From positions 1 through 64,000 of the forward strand of contig NZ_JARFML010000006.1 in the NCBI RefSeq assembly GCF_029167105.1: 64,000 nucleotides of DNA, read 5' to 3'. Position 1 is the first letter of the stretch. The number at the start of each line of letters is the position of its first letter. A program made the translations under genes and the position numbers. Source of the stretch: Bradyrhizobium yuanmingense. Its GTDB lineage: Bacteria > Pseudomonadota > Alphaproteobacteria > Rhizobiales > Xanthobacteraceae. Positions 48,948 to 60,900 of this stretch are shown here, in pieces. The notes under the pieces are model-generated. The model was not told where the DNA came from. It did not search any database and saw nothing but the letters and a program-made list of their open reading frames with translations.

Positions 48948-51900
48948 CACGGCAACCACGCAAAAGCAGCAGCTGCGCGACATTTCACGGCGCCTGATGC
49001 GTCTCGATTCCGGCAAGCAGCACGCGTTCCTGTCGCAGCTCGCGGCGAAGGGCGTCAACCTCGCCATGCTGCCCATCGTGCGCCAGGAGCGAAAGCGGGC
49101 GCCGCTGTCCTTTGCGCAGGCGCGCCTCTGGTTCCTGTGGCGGATGGATCCGTCCAGCGCCGCCTACAACATATCGGCGACGGTGCGCGTGCGCGGCCAG
49201 CTGCAACCACGCGCATTGCAACAGGCGTTCGATATGCTCGTCGCCCGCCACAGCGCGCTTCGTACCGTGTTTCGGCAGGAAGGGGAGCAGGCCGAACAAG
49301 TCATTCAGCTTCCGCAGCCGGCCGCATTGCGGCACCTGGCCCTTGATGGCGACGACCGCGAACGGCAGGCGCGCGAGCTGGCGCGGCAGGAGGCCTCGCT
49401 GCCGTTCGATCTCGAGGCCGGCCCGCTCATGCGCGCGGCGCTGCTGACGCTCGACGAGCGCGATCACTCCCTCGTCGTCAGCCTGCACCATATCGTGGCC
49501 GACGGCTGGTCGATGGGCGTGCTGGTTGACGAGTTCTGGAAGCTGTACGCGGCATTCGCACGCGGTGAAGCGCCGGCGCTGCCTGAGCCGGAAATTGACT
49601 ATGCCGACTACGCCGAATGGCAGCGTCTCTGGATGAGCGCGGTCGATGGCGAACGGCAGGTCGGCTACTGGACCAGGCGTCTCGCCGATCCGGCGGTGCT
49701 CCAGCTGCCGCTCGACCGGCCGCGCCCGGCAGTCCCGGACCTGGCGGGATCGGCACTTCGCATCCCGCTCGACCCGGCGCTAGCCGATGGCTTGCGCGCG
49801 CTCGCGCGGCGGCATCGCACGACCCTGTTCGCCGTCCTGCTGGCGAGCTTCAAGCTGCTGCTCTATCGGTACACCGGACAGTCCGACATCAACATCGGCG
49901 TGCCCGTCGCCAACAGGCATCGCGATGAAGCGCGCGGCGTGATCGGTCTGTTCGTCAATACCCAGGTGCTTCGCACGCAGATCGACGGCCGCGCGGCGAT
50001 CGCGGACTTCATTGCGGTGGTTCATGCGGCCACTGTCGAGGCACAGGAGAACCAGGACCTTCCGTTCGAACGTCTGCTCGAGATCCTTCAGCCCACGCGC
50101 AGCCTGAGTCAGAATCCACTGTTCCAGGTCCTCTACAATCACCAGCGTCGTCGGGCGTCGGCTAGTCTACCGGATCGGACCGGTCTACAGATCGAGACGA
50201 TCGATACAGAGGTCGATACCGTCAAGTTCGACCTCGCGCTCGATACCGAAGAGGGGCTGTCAGGCGAGATCCGCGCCGTCTTCACCTATGCGACGGCGCT
50301 GTTCGAGGCGGCGACGATCGAGCGTCTTGCCGCGCATTGGACCACGATCCTGAAGGCCATGGTCGCCGACGACGCGCGAGGGATCGCCGATGTGGCGTTG
50401 CTGTCCGAACAGGAACTGGGGCAGTTGCGGCAATGGAATCGCGCAGATGACGAAACGGCAAGCTCATCGTTCACACCGGTGCATCGGACGGTTGCACGGC
50501 TGGCCGCCGAAACGCCCGACGCGCCGGCGCTGGTCTTCGGCGACGATGAAATCAGCTATGCCGAGCTCAACCGTCGCGCCAATCGCCTCGCGCGCCGCCT
50601 GATCCGTCTCGGCTTCGGGCGCGACGACCTTGTCGGCGTCTCGGCACGGCGTTCGCCAGACCTCGTTGCAGCGCTGCTCGCCATCTTGAAGACGGGTGCA
50701 GCCTATCTGCCGCTCGATCCCGAGCATCCGGCCAGACGACAGGTCGGCATCCTCCGCAATGCCGGCGCGCGTGTCGTGCTGGTCGACGCGGATGGTTCGG
50801 CGTTGACGGCGCCGCCGGCTGGCGTCGAGGTCGTTCCGCTCGGCGCGGTCGATTTCGTGGGGGAAAGCGAAAGCGATCCGGAGATCGCGGTGGTGCCAAC
50901 CAGCCTTGCCTATGTGATCTACACCTCCGGCTCCACCGGCATCCCCAAGGGCGTCGCAGTCGAACACGGTCCGTTCGCCATGCACTGCGAGGTGACGGCC
51001 GGGCTCTACGACATGGATCGGCACTCGCGCGAGTTGCACTTCCTGTCCTTCACCTTCGATGGCGCCCATGAGCGGCTCTGGACCGCATTGACCTGCGGCG
51101 CCGCGCTTGTGATGCGGGATGCCGACCTGTGGTCGGCCGAACAGACCATCGAGGTTCTGCGCCGGCAGCGCGTCACCAATGCCGGGTTCCCACCCGCCTA
51201 CCTGCAACAGCTCGCCGATTTCGCGATGTGGCGTGGCGATCCGCCGCCAGTCGAGCTGTACTCGTTCGGCGGCGAGGCGATGCCCAAGGCCGGCTTCGAC
51301 AAGGTCAAGCGCGCGCTCAAGCCGCGCACCTTGATCAACGGCTACGGGCCGACCGAAACCGTGGTTACGCCGCTGGTCTGGAAGGTCGATGCGAGCGAGG
51401 AGATCGACGGCAACTATGCCCCGATCGGTCGCCCGGTGGGCCGCCGCTCGGCCTACATCCTGGACAATGATCTCAACATCGTCCCGGTCGGCGTGACCGG
51501 GGAACTGTTCATCGGCGGCGAGGGACTGGCGCGCGGTTACTGGCAGCGCGCCGAGCTGACGGCGGAGCGCTTCGTCCCTGATCCGTTTGGCGCACCGGGC
51601 GCGCGTCTGTATCGCACCGGCGATCTGGCACGCTGGCGTGCCGATGGCGTCATCGAGTATGTGGGCCGGTCCGATCATCAGGTGAAGATCCGCGGCTTCC
51701 GGATCGAGCTCGGCGAGATCGAGGCATGGCTGATGCGGCAGGCCAGCGTGCGATCGGCCGTGGTCGTTGCCCGTGAAGCCGGCGTCAGCCGTCAGCTGGT
51801 CGGCTATGTCGCCGGCGATGGGCCGTTCGACGAAGCGGCGATGCGCGCGGCGCTCTCGGATGAGCTGCCCGACTACATGGTGCCGGCCCGCATCGTGCGA

Positions 51901-54900
51901 TTGGACCGGCTGCCGCTCACCGCGCACGGCAAGGTCGATCGCGATGCCCTGCCGGCGCCTGAGATGCCGGCCGCAACCACCGCGCATGTCGCGCCGCGCT
52001 CCGCAGTCGAGACGGTGCTCGCTGCGATCTGGGCCGAGCTGCTCGGCCAGCCCGCCATCGGCGCCACTGACAATTTCTTCGAGCTCGGTGGCGATTCGAT
52101 CATCTCGCTGCAGCTGGTCGGCCGGGCGCGCCAGGCGGGCCTGCTGATCGAGCCGCGTGACGTCTTCCGGCATCAGACCTTGCAGGATCTGGCGCGCGTG
52201 GCGCGGAGTGAAGACAAAGCGGAGATCGTCGCCGCCGAGGTCGATCTCGACGGCCGCGAGCACCTGCTGCTGCCGATCCAGTTGCGGTTCCTCGGTGAGG
52301 ATGCAGGGGACCGTCATCACTGGAATCAGGCCGTCCTGCTGATGCCGAAGTCGCGGCTCGACTGGAAGCTCGTCGAGCTCACGCTTGCCGCTCTCGTCGC
52401 GCATCATGAAGCCCTGCGCCTGCGCTTCGAGGAGATCGATGGCGGTTGGCGCGCGACCTACGGCGCTACGCCGCCAACGTCCGAGCTGCTGTGGACTCGT
52501 GGTGACCTCCAGGATGCCGCCGCAGTCACGAAGGTCGCCTCACAAGCTCAGGCCAGCCTGTCGCTGGCCGGGCCGCTGCTGCGTGTGGTCGGCATGGATC
52601 TCGCGGACGGTAGCCAGCGTCTTCTGGTGGTGGTGCATCATCTCGTCATTGACGGCGTGTCATGGCGTGTGCTGCTCGAAGACTTTGCAACGGCGTACGA
52701 TCAGCTCCGCCAGGGCGCGGCTTCAGTCGCGCTGGCGAGGAGCGACTCTTATGCATCCTGGGGCGCGCGATTGCAGGCCTATGCTGCGACCGACGAGCTG
52801 GCAGCCGAGTTCGACTATTGGTTGGAGCGAGGATCGCATGCAGCGTTTCCCTGCGATGACGATCATGGCGGGGTAGATCGGGTTGCCGACGGCGAGGAAG
52901 TCCTGCTGGCGTTCGACGCCGGATTGACCACGCGGCTGCTGAAGGAAGCCACGACCGCCTACCGCACCCAGGTCAATGATCTCCTGCTGGCGGCACTCGC
53001 GCGTGCCGTCTCGCGCTGGAGCGGGACTGAGGATGTCGTCGTCGAGCTCGAAGGCCATGGCCGCGAGGATGTCTTCGCGGGCGCCGATGTATCCCGCACC
53101 ATCGGCTGGTTCACCACTGCTTTTCCGGTGCGGCTGCCGGGTGGCTCCGGGGACGATGCCTCGCTGATCAAATCCGTCAAGGAGGAGCTTCGGGCCGTTC
53201 CCAACCGCGGCTTGGGGTACGGCGTCCTGCGTCATCTCGGCACCGAGGCGCAGCGGAGCGCCCTGGCGGCACGTCCCGAGCCGCGCATCGTCTTCAACTA
53301 TCTCGGCCAATTCGATTCCAGCATGGGAGAGAGTGCCCCGTTTCGCCTTTCGCCCGAGAGCTCGGGGCCGATGCGCAGCGAAAGCGCGCCGCTTGGCCGC
53401 TGGGTCAGCATCAACGGTCAGGTCGGCGAAGGACAGTTGCGCCTGTCGTTCAGCTATGGCCGCAGGCGTTACCGGCGCGCAACGATCGAACGTCTCGCCG
53501 AGCATTACGCGGCTTCCTTGCGCGAACTCGTCGCGCATTGCACGGGCGGCGCCCGCGGCATCACGCCGTCGGACTTCGCCTTGTCGAAGCTGAAGCAGGC
53601 TGATCTCGACGCGCTGGTCGCAACGATCGACTGCCGCGAGATCGAGGACATCTATCCGCTGTCGCCCATGCAGCAGGGCATGCTGTTCCATGCCCTGCGT
53701 GATGGCGAGAGCGGCAATTACGTCAACCAGATCGGCCTGGAGATCCGTGGTCTCGAGGCCGGCAGGCTGCGCGCAGCCTGGCACGAGATCAGTTCGCGCC
53801 ACGCCGTGTTGCGAACCGGATTTGCGTGGCGCGAGCTGTCGGGGGCCGCGCAGCAGGTGGTCTATCGCTCTGCGCCTTTGCCATTCGATGAAGAAGACTG
53901 GCGCTCGCGGGCGGCCGCCATGGAAGAGGAGGAGCTGCGGGTTGCGCTCGCGGGAATTGCGCAAGCCGAACGTACCAGGGCATTCGATCTGTCTCAGGCG
54001 CCATTGCAGCGGGTCCGGCTGATCCGGCTCGACGAGGCGCGCCACTGGCTGATCTGGACCCACCACCATATCCTGCTCGACGGCTGGAGCGCCGCGCGTC
54101 TGATGGCCGAGATCCTGCAGCACGAACGCGGCGCACGCTTGCCAGCAGTGAAGGGCCGCTATCGCGACTACATCGCGTGGCTGCAAAGGCAGGACCGCGA
54201 GGTGTCGGCCTCGTTCTGGCGATCGGCCTTGGCCGAATTGGACGAGCCCAGCTTCCTAGCGGACACGGTGGGACGACCTGCAGCCCGCGGTGCTTCCGGC
54301 CATGGCTCGCTGGACCAGCTGCTCACGGCGGATCTGACGGCAAGCCTGCAAGCCTTTGCGCGGCGCGAGCGCGTCACGCTCAACACGCTGGTGCAAGGCG
54401 CCTGGGCGCAGCTGCTGCGTCGTCACACCGGCCAGCGCGCGGTCTGCTTCGGTTCGACGGTCTCCGGCCGACCGGCCGAGGTCAGCGGGGCCGAGGAGAT
54501 GGTCGGCCTGTTCATCAACACGCTGCCCGTCGTTGATCAGGCAAGCCCGCAAACCGAGATCGGAGCGTGGCTGCGCGATCTCCAAGCGCGCAACACGGAT
54601 TTGCGCGATCACGGCTGGATGCCGCTTTACGAAATTCAGCGACTTGCCGGCCGCTCCGGTCGCGCGCTGTTCGACAACATCCTCGTGTTCGAGAACTATC
54701 CGATCGATCAGGCGCTGCGGGGCGAGAGCGAAAGCGGACGCCGGTTCGGCCGGGTCGAGCAGGTCTCGATTACCAATTATGCGCTGACGGTGGCGGTCTT
54801 CGCCAAGCCCGACGGCATCAATCTGGGCTTTCGCTACGATCGCAGCCGCTTCGACGACGATCATATCAGATATCTGCAGGCCTCGCTGTCGCAACTGCTG

Positions 54901-57900
54901 GCCAGGATCGTGGCGGACGCCTCGCGGCCGCTGGGCGCGCTGGACAGCCTCGATGCTGATGAGGAGCAGAGATTGCTCGGCTGGGGCGGCAGCGCCGAGC
55001 GGGCACCGAAGTTTGGCGACAGCATCGTCGCGCAGATCGAAGCCCGGGCCGCGGCCTCGCCGTCGTCGATCGCGTTGATCTTCGGTGAACGGCAGATCGG
55101 CTATGGCGAGTTGAACGCGCGTGCCAATCGCCTGGCATCGCGGCTGCGGGGGCACGGGATCGGCCGCGACCGGCTGGTCGGCTTGGCGCTCGAGCGCAGC
55201 GTCGAGCTGATCGTCGGCGTTCTGGCCGTGCTGAAGGCCGGCGGCGCCTATCTGCCACTCGATCCCGACTACCCGTCCGATCGCCTGCTCCACATGCTCC
55301 GTGATAGCGAAACGGCGCTGGTGCTGACCCAGGAGCGGCTGCTTCCGCATCTGGCCTCTGTAATCGCGGATGCGGACGCCGAGGCCTGGACAATCGACGG
55401 CGAGGGTGAAGCTCGGATCGAGGCGCCTGCCGGCAATCCCGACCCGGCGCTTCATCCGGACAGCCTGGCTTATGTGATGTACACGTCGGGCTCGACCGGC
55501 CTACCCAAGGGCGTCGCCTGCTCGCATCGCGCACTCGCGGCACGGCTCGGCTGGATGCAGGCGGAGTATCGTCTCGATCCTGCCGAGACCTTGCTTCACA
55601 AGACCCCGTTCAGCTTCGACGTCTCGGTCTGGGAGATATTGTGGCCGCTCGCAACCGGCGCGCGGCTCGTGATCGCGGCTCCAGGCGCGCATCGCGAGCC
55701 GCGACTCCTGGTGGACGCCGTCATCGCCCATGACGTGACGACGCTGCACTTCGTGCCGCAGATGCTCGAGCATTTCGTGACCGAGCCCGGCGCGGCGCGC
55801 TGCACCTCGCTGAGGCGCCTGTTTGCTGGCGGCGAGGCGCTGTCGCTCGATCTCATGACGCGTGTGTGTGCGGCGTTCCCCAATGTGCGGTTCGACAATC
55901 GCTACGGACCGACCGAGGCTCTCATCAACGCCACCTATTGGACCTGTCGCGACGAGGATGGAACGCGCGTGCCGATCGGACGCCCCATTCCCGGCGTGAC
56001 GATCCGCATCCTCGACGCCGATCTGAACATGGTTCCGGCAGGCGTGACCGGCGAGTTGTTCATCGGCGGGGCCGGTTTGGCGCGGGGCTATTGGCGGCGC
56101 GAGAAGCTGACGGCGGAGCGCTTCATTCCCGATCCCTTCGGGGAGCAAGGCGAGCGGCTCTATCGGTCGGGAGACCTGGCGCGCTGGCGCGCCGATGGCG
56201 CGATCGACTATGTCGGACGCGCGGATCACCAGATCAAGATCCGCGGCTTCCGCATCGAGCTCGGCGAGATCGAGACGCGGTTGCTCGAGCAGCCCGGTGT
56301 TCGCTCCGCCGTCGTGGTGGCGCGCGATGTCGGCACCGGCCGTCAGCTTGTCGGCTATGTCAGCGGCAGCGGCGAGTGGACTGAGGCAGCCTTACGGGCC
56401 GCGCTGTCGGCCGTCTTGCCGGATTACATGGTGCCGCCAAGAATTGCCGTGCTGGAGCGGCTGCCCTTGATGCCGAGCGGCAAGGTTGATCGCCAGGCGC
56501 TGCCGGCGCCCGATATGGCCCATGGCCACGCGGATCATCAGGCGCCACGCACGCCGACGGAGATCGCCTTTGCAAAGATCTGGGCCGAGCTGCTCGGCCG
56601 GTCGGCCGTCGGCCTCACCGACAATTTCTTCGAGCTTGGTGGCGATTCCATCATCTCGCTCCAGATGGTGAGCCGCGCCCGGCGCGTCGGGTACCTGATC
56701 GAGCCCCGCGACGTATTCCAACATCAGACGCTCGAAGCTCTGGCGCGCGGGGCGCGGACCGAGCAGCGCACGGGGACGCTCGCCCATCAGGGGCAGGTCA
56801 CCGGCTCGCATCCGCTCTTGCCGATTCAGTCCCGCTTCTTTGCGGACGACATGGAGAACCGGGATCATTGGAATCAGGCGGTGCTGTTGCAGCCGAGAGA
56901 ACGTCTCGACTGGGACGTGATGCGGCGCGCGCTCGCCGCCGTGGTCGATCATCATGACGCACTGCGCCTGCGCTTCGCGCAGAGGCAGGGGAGCTGGCAT
57001 GCCGAGCACGGCTCTGCTCCGGCAGCGGATGCGCTGCTCTGGGTGCGGCAGGCGATCGACCGGGTCGCCGTGACGGCGCTGGCATCGTCGGCGCAGGCAA
57101 GCCTGTCGATCTCCGGCGGGGAGCTGTTACGGGCGGTCGGCATCGATGTCGCCGATGGCAGCCAGCGTTTTCTGATCGTGATCCACCATCTGGTAGTCGA
57201 CGGGGTGTCATGGCGCATTCTGCTGGAGGACATCGCCGCAGCTTACGCGCGGCTTGGAAACGGCGACGCCACGGTTGTGCTTCCGCCCAAGAGCCACGCG
57301 TACGCACTGTGGGGACAGCGCTTACGGACCTACGCAACGTCCCCTGAACTGGCGGCGGAATTGCCTTACTGGGCCAGCCGCGGCGCGCATGCGGACATTC
57401 CCTGCGACGACGATCATGCCGACCTCGATCGCATGGCGGATGCCGATGAAATCCTGCTGTCGTTCGAAGAGCAATGGACGCAGCGCCTGCTGGCGGAGGC
57501 GCCATCGGCTTATCGTACGCAGATCAATGATCTCCTTCTTGCCGGCCTTGCACGCGCCGTCTGGCAGTGGAGTGGGCAGGACGACATTCTCGTCGAGCTG
57601 GAGGGGCATGGCCGCGAGCATCTGTCCGGCGATCTCGACCTCTCGCGCACGGTCGGCTGGTTTACGACGGCCTTTCCGGTGCGATTGGCCGGTGGCTCGG
57701 AAGATCCTTCGTCATTGGTCAAGACCGTGAAGGAGGAGCTTCGCGGCATTCCCGGCCGCGGACTGGGCTACGGCGTATTGCGTTATCTTGGCTCCGAAGA
57801 GCAACGCTTGGCGCTATCGCATGCCGGCGAGCCGAAGATTGCGTTCAACTATCTCGGACAGATCGATGGGGGCGATGAGGCGGTGCTGTTCAAGATGGCA

Positions 57901-60900
57901 GCGGAAAGCGCCGGCCCATCGCGGGATGCATCGAGCCCGCTGCGACGCTGGCTGAGCGTGAACGGCACGGTGCGCGATGGTCGGTTGTTTCTATCGTTCG
58001 GCTTCGGCCGCAAGCGCTATCGGCGCGAGACGGTCGAGCGGCTGGCCGCGTTGTACGAGGCTGCGTTGCGTGAGCTGGTCGATCACTGCACCGGCGGCGC
58101 TTGCGGCCTGACACCATCGGATGTGGCATTGTCGGGGCTGGGTCAGACCGAGCTCGACAGGCTTGCGCTCGATTGGCGCGAGATCGAGGACATCTATCCA
58201 TTGTCGCCGATGCAGCAGGGCATGTTGTTCCATGCGATGCATGACGGCGAGAGCGGGCTCTACGTCAACCAGGTCGCGGCGGAGATCCGTGGGCTGGAAG
58301 CCGGAAAGCTGCGCCGCGCCTGGCAGGCAGCCAGCGATCGTCACGCGGTGCTGCGGACGGGATTTGTTTGGCGTGACCTGTCTGGCGCGCCGCAACAGGT
58401 CGTCTATCGACGGGCCGAGGTGCCTTTTGTCGAGGATGACTGGCGGGCACGGAGTGCGACGTGGGACCAAGCGCAACTGGACGCAGCGCTGGCCGCTGTC
58501 TCACGGCAGGAGCAGGCCGCCGGGTTCGACCTGTCGCGACCACCCTTGCAGCGGGTCCGGCTGATCCGGCTTGGCGACGACAGGCATTGGCTGATCTGGA
58601 CGCATCACCACATCCTGCTCGATGGGTGGAGCTCGGCGCGGCTGATCGCCGAGGTGATGCAGCATAATGGCGAGGGCCGTCTGCCGGCACTGCATCACCG
58701 CTATCGCGACTACATCGCGTGGCTGAAGGCCCGCGACAGCGACGCGTCGGCGGCGTTCTGGCGCAACGCGACGGCAGAACTGGACGAGCCGAGTTTCCTG
58801 GCGGGCAGCCTCGCCGAACCGACGGGCGCGCAATCGTCCGGCCACGGCACGCTCGCGCTTGAGCTGGATTCTATACTGACCGGACGCTTGCAGGAATTTG
58901 CGGCGCGCGAGCGGATCACGATGAACACGCTGGTGCAGGCGGCATGGGCGCAGTTGCTGCGACAGCATACCGGGCAAGGCACGGTCTGCTTCGGTGTCAC
59001 CGTGTCGGGCAGACCGCCGGAACTCGCCGGCGCCGAAGAGATGGTCGGCCTGTTCATCAACACGTTGCCCGTCATCGACGGCGTCAGCCCGCAGCAGGCC
59101 GTCGGCGCATGGCTCCGCGAGTTGCAGGATCGCAATCTGGCCTTGCGCGAATTCGGCGCGACGCCGCTATATGAGATCCAGCGGCTGGCAGGGCGCCCCG
59201 GACGGCCGCTGTTCGACAGCATCCTGGTATTCGAGAATTACCCGGTCGACCGCGCGCTGATCGGACAGAACCGGCAGATCCAGGTCGGCGAAACCCGGAT
59301 CGTCGAGACCAGCAACTATCCCTTGTTCGCCAGCATCGGCGTCGATGAGCGCCTGCGCCTCGTCTTCAACTATCACCGCAAATATTTCGATGAGGCCCAG
59401 ATCGCACGGCTGCAGCGAGCCTTTGTGCGGCTGATCGAGGCGCTGAGCATGGATGCCGATCGACCGGTCGGGATGATCGCGGCCCGCGATCCCGCGGATG
59501 ACGTCCTGCTTGCACGGGCGAACGATACGCGTCGGGATGAACCGCGCGCGGGGATCATTGCGCAGTTCGAGGCGCAAGTCCGGAAGTCGCCGCAAGCGAT
59601 CGCGTTGGTGTTCGGCGAGGCGGAGCTGAGCTATGCCGCGCTGAATGCACGCGCCAACCGGCTGGCGCGACGATTGCGCGATCACGGCGTTGGGACCGAA
59701 ATCGTGGTCGGGCTGGTGCTCGACCGCGGCGTCGGGATGCTGGTCGCGCTGTTGGCGGTGCTGAAGGCCGGCGGGGCCTATTTGCCGCTCGATCCGGATT
59801 ACCCGCCGGAGCGGCTGGCGCACATGCTGCGCGACAGCGGCGCGGCGCTGGTGCTGACGCAAGAGAGATTGTGCGATCAGTTCGCAGCCATCCTGGCGGA
59901 GACCGGCGCAGAGGCCTGGCTCGTTGATGGACAGGACGGCGAGGGCGGCGATGCCGGCAATCTCGATGTCGTCGTTCACGGCGAGAGCCTCGCCTATGTG
60001 ATCTACACCTCAGGCTCGACCGGTCTGCCCAAGGGCGTGATGGTCCGCCATGACGCCGTGATCAATTTCCTCGCGACCATGGCGGAGCAGCCCGGCATGT
60101 CGGCCGGCGACCGCGTGCTGGGGCTGACCTCGCTGTCTTTCGACATCGCGGTGCTGGAGCTGTGGCTGCCGCTGACGATCGGCGCCTGTGTCGTGCTGGT
60201 GGATCGTGCGGCCGCGCATGATCCTGCCAAGCTCAAGGCGATCGTGCAGCGGCATGGCGTGTCCCTGATCCAGGCAACGCCGTCGACCTGGCGCATGCTG
60301 CTCGATCACGACGGCCCTGCACTGCCGGCGAGCTGCCGGGTGCTGTGCGGCGGCGAGGCGCTGCCGCCGGATCTGGCGCGGCGGCTGGTGGCCCAAGCCG
60401 GCGAGGTCTGGAACCTGTACGGCCCGACCGAGACCACGGTGTGGTCGGCGCGCCATCGGCTCGATGCGAGGGACGATCGTCCGCGGCTGGGCCGCCCGAT
60501 CGGCAACACCACGCTTTACGTTCTCGACGGTGACCTCAACCTCGCACCGGTCGGCGTTGCCGGCGAACTCTATATCGGCGGAAGCGGGCTCGCCCGCGGC
60601 TATTGGCGGCGCGGCGGCCTGACCGCGGAGCGCTTCATCCCTGATCCCTTCGGTCCGCCGGGCGCGCGGCTGTACCGCACCGGCGATGTCGCGCGGTGGC
60701 GATCCGACGGCGTGCTCGATTATGTCGGCCGGGCCGATTTCCAGGTGAAGATCCGCGGCTTCCGCATCGAGCTCGGTGAGATCGAGGCGCGGCTGCAGGC
60801 GCAGCCGGGCGTTCGCGCGGCCGTGGTGGTGGCGCGCGAGGCCGGCGCCGGCCGCCAACTGGTCGGCTATGTCAGCGGCGAAGCGCTGGATGGGGCGGCG

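Noticed and set aside
55000..56500. Firm assignment of Ser to A2 of NRPS3
   Set aside because: The pocket D-V-W-H-F-G-R-I-N shares only part of the Ser code (D-V-W-H-F but not the later positions), so it is kept as Ser-like only.
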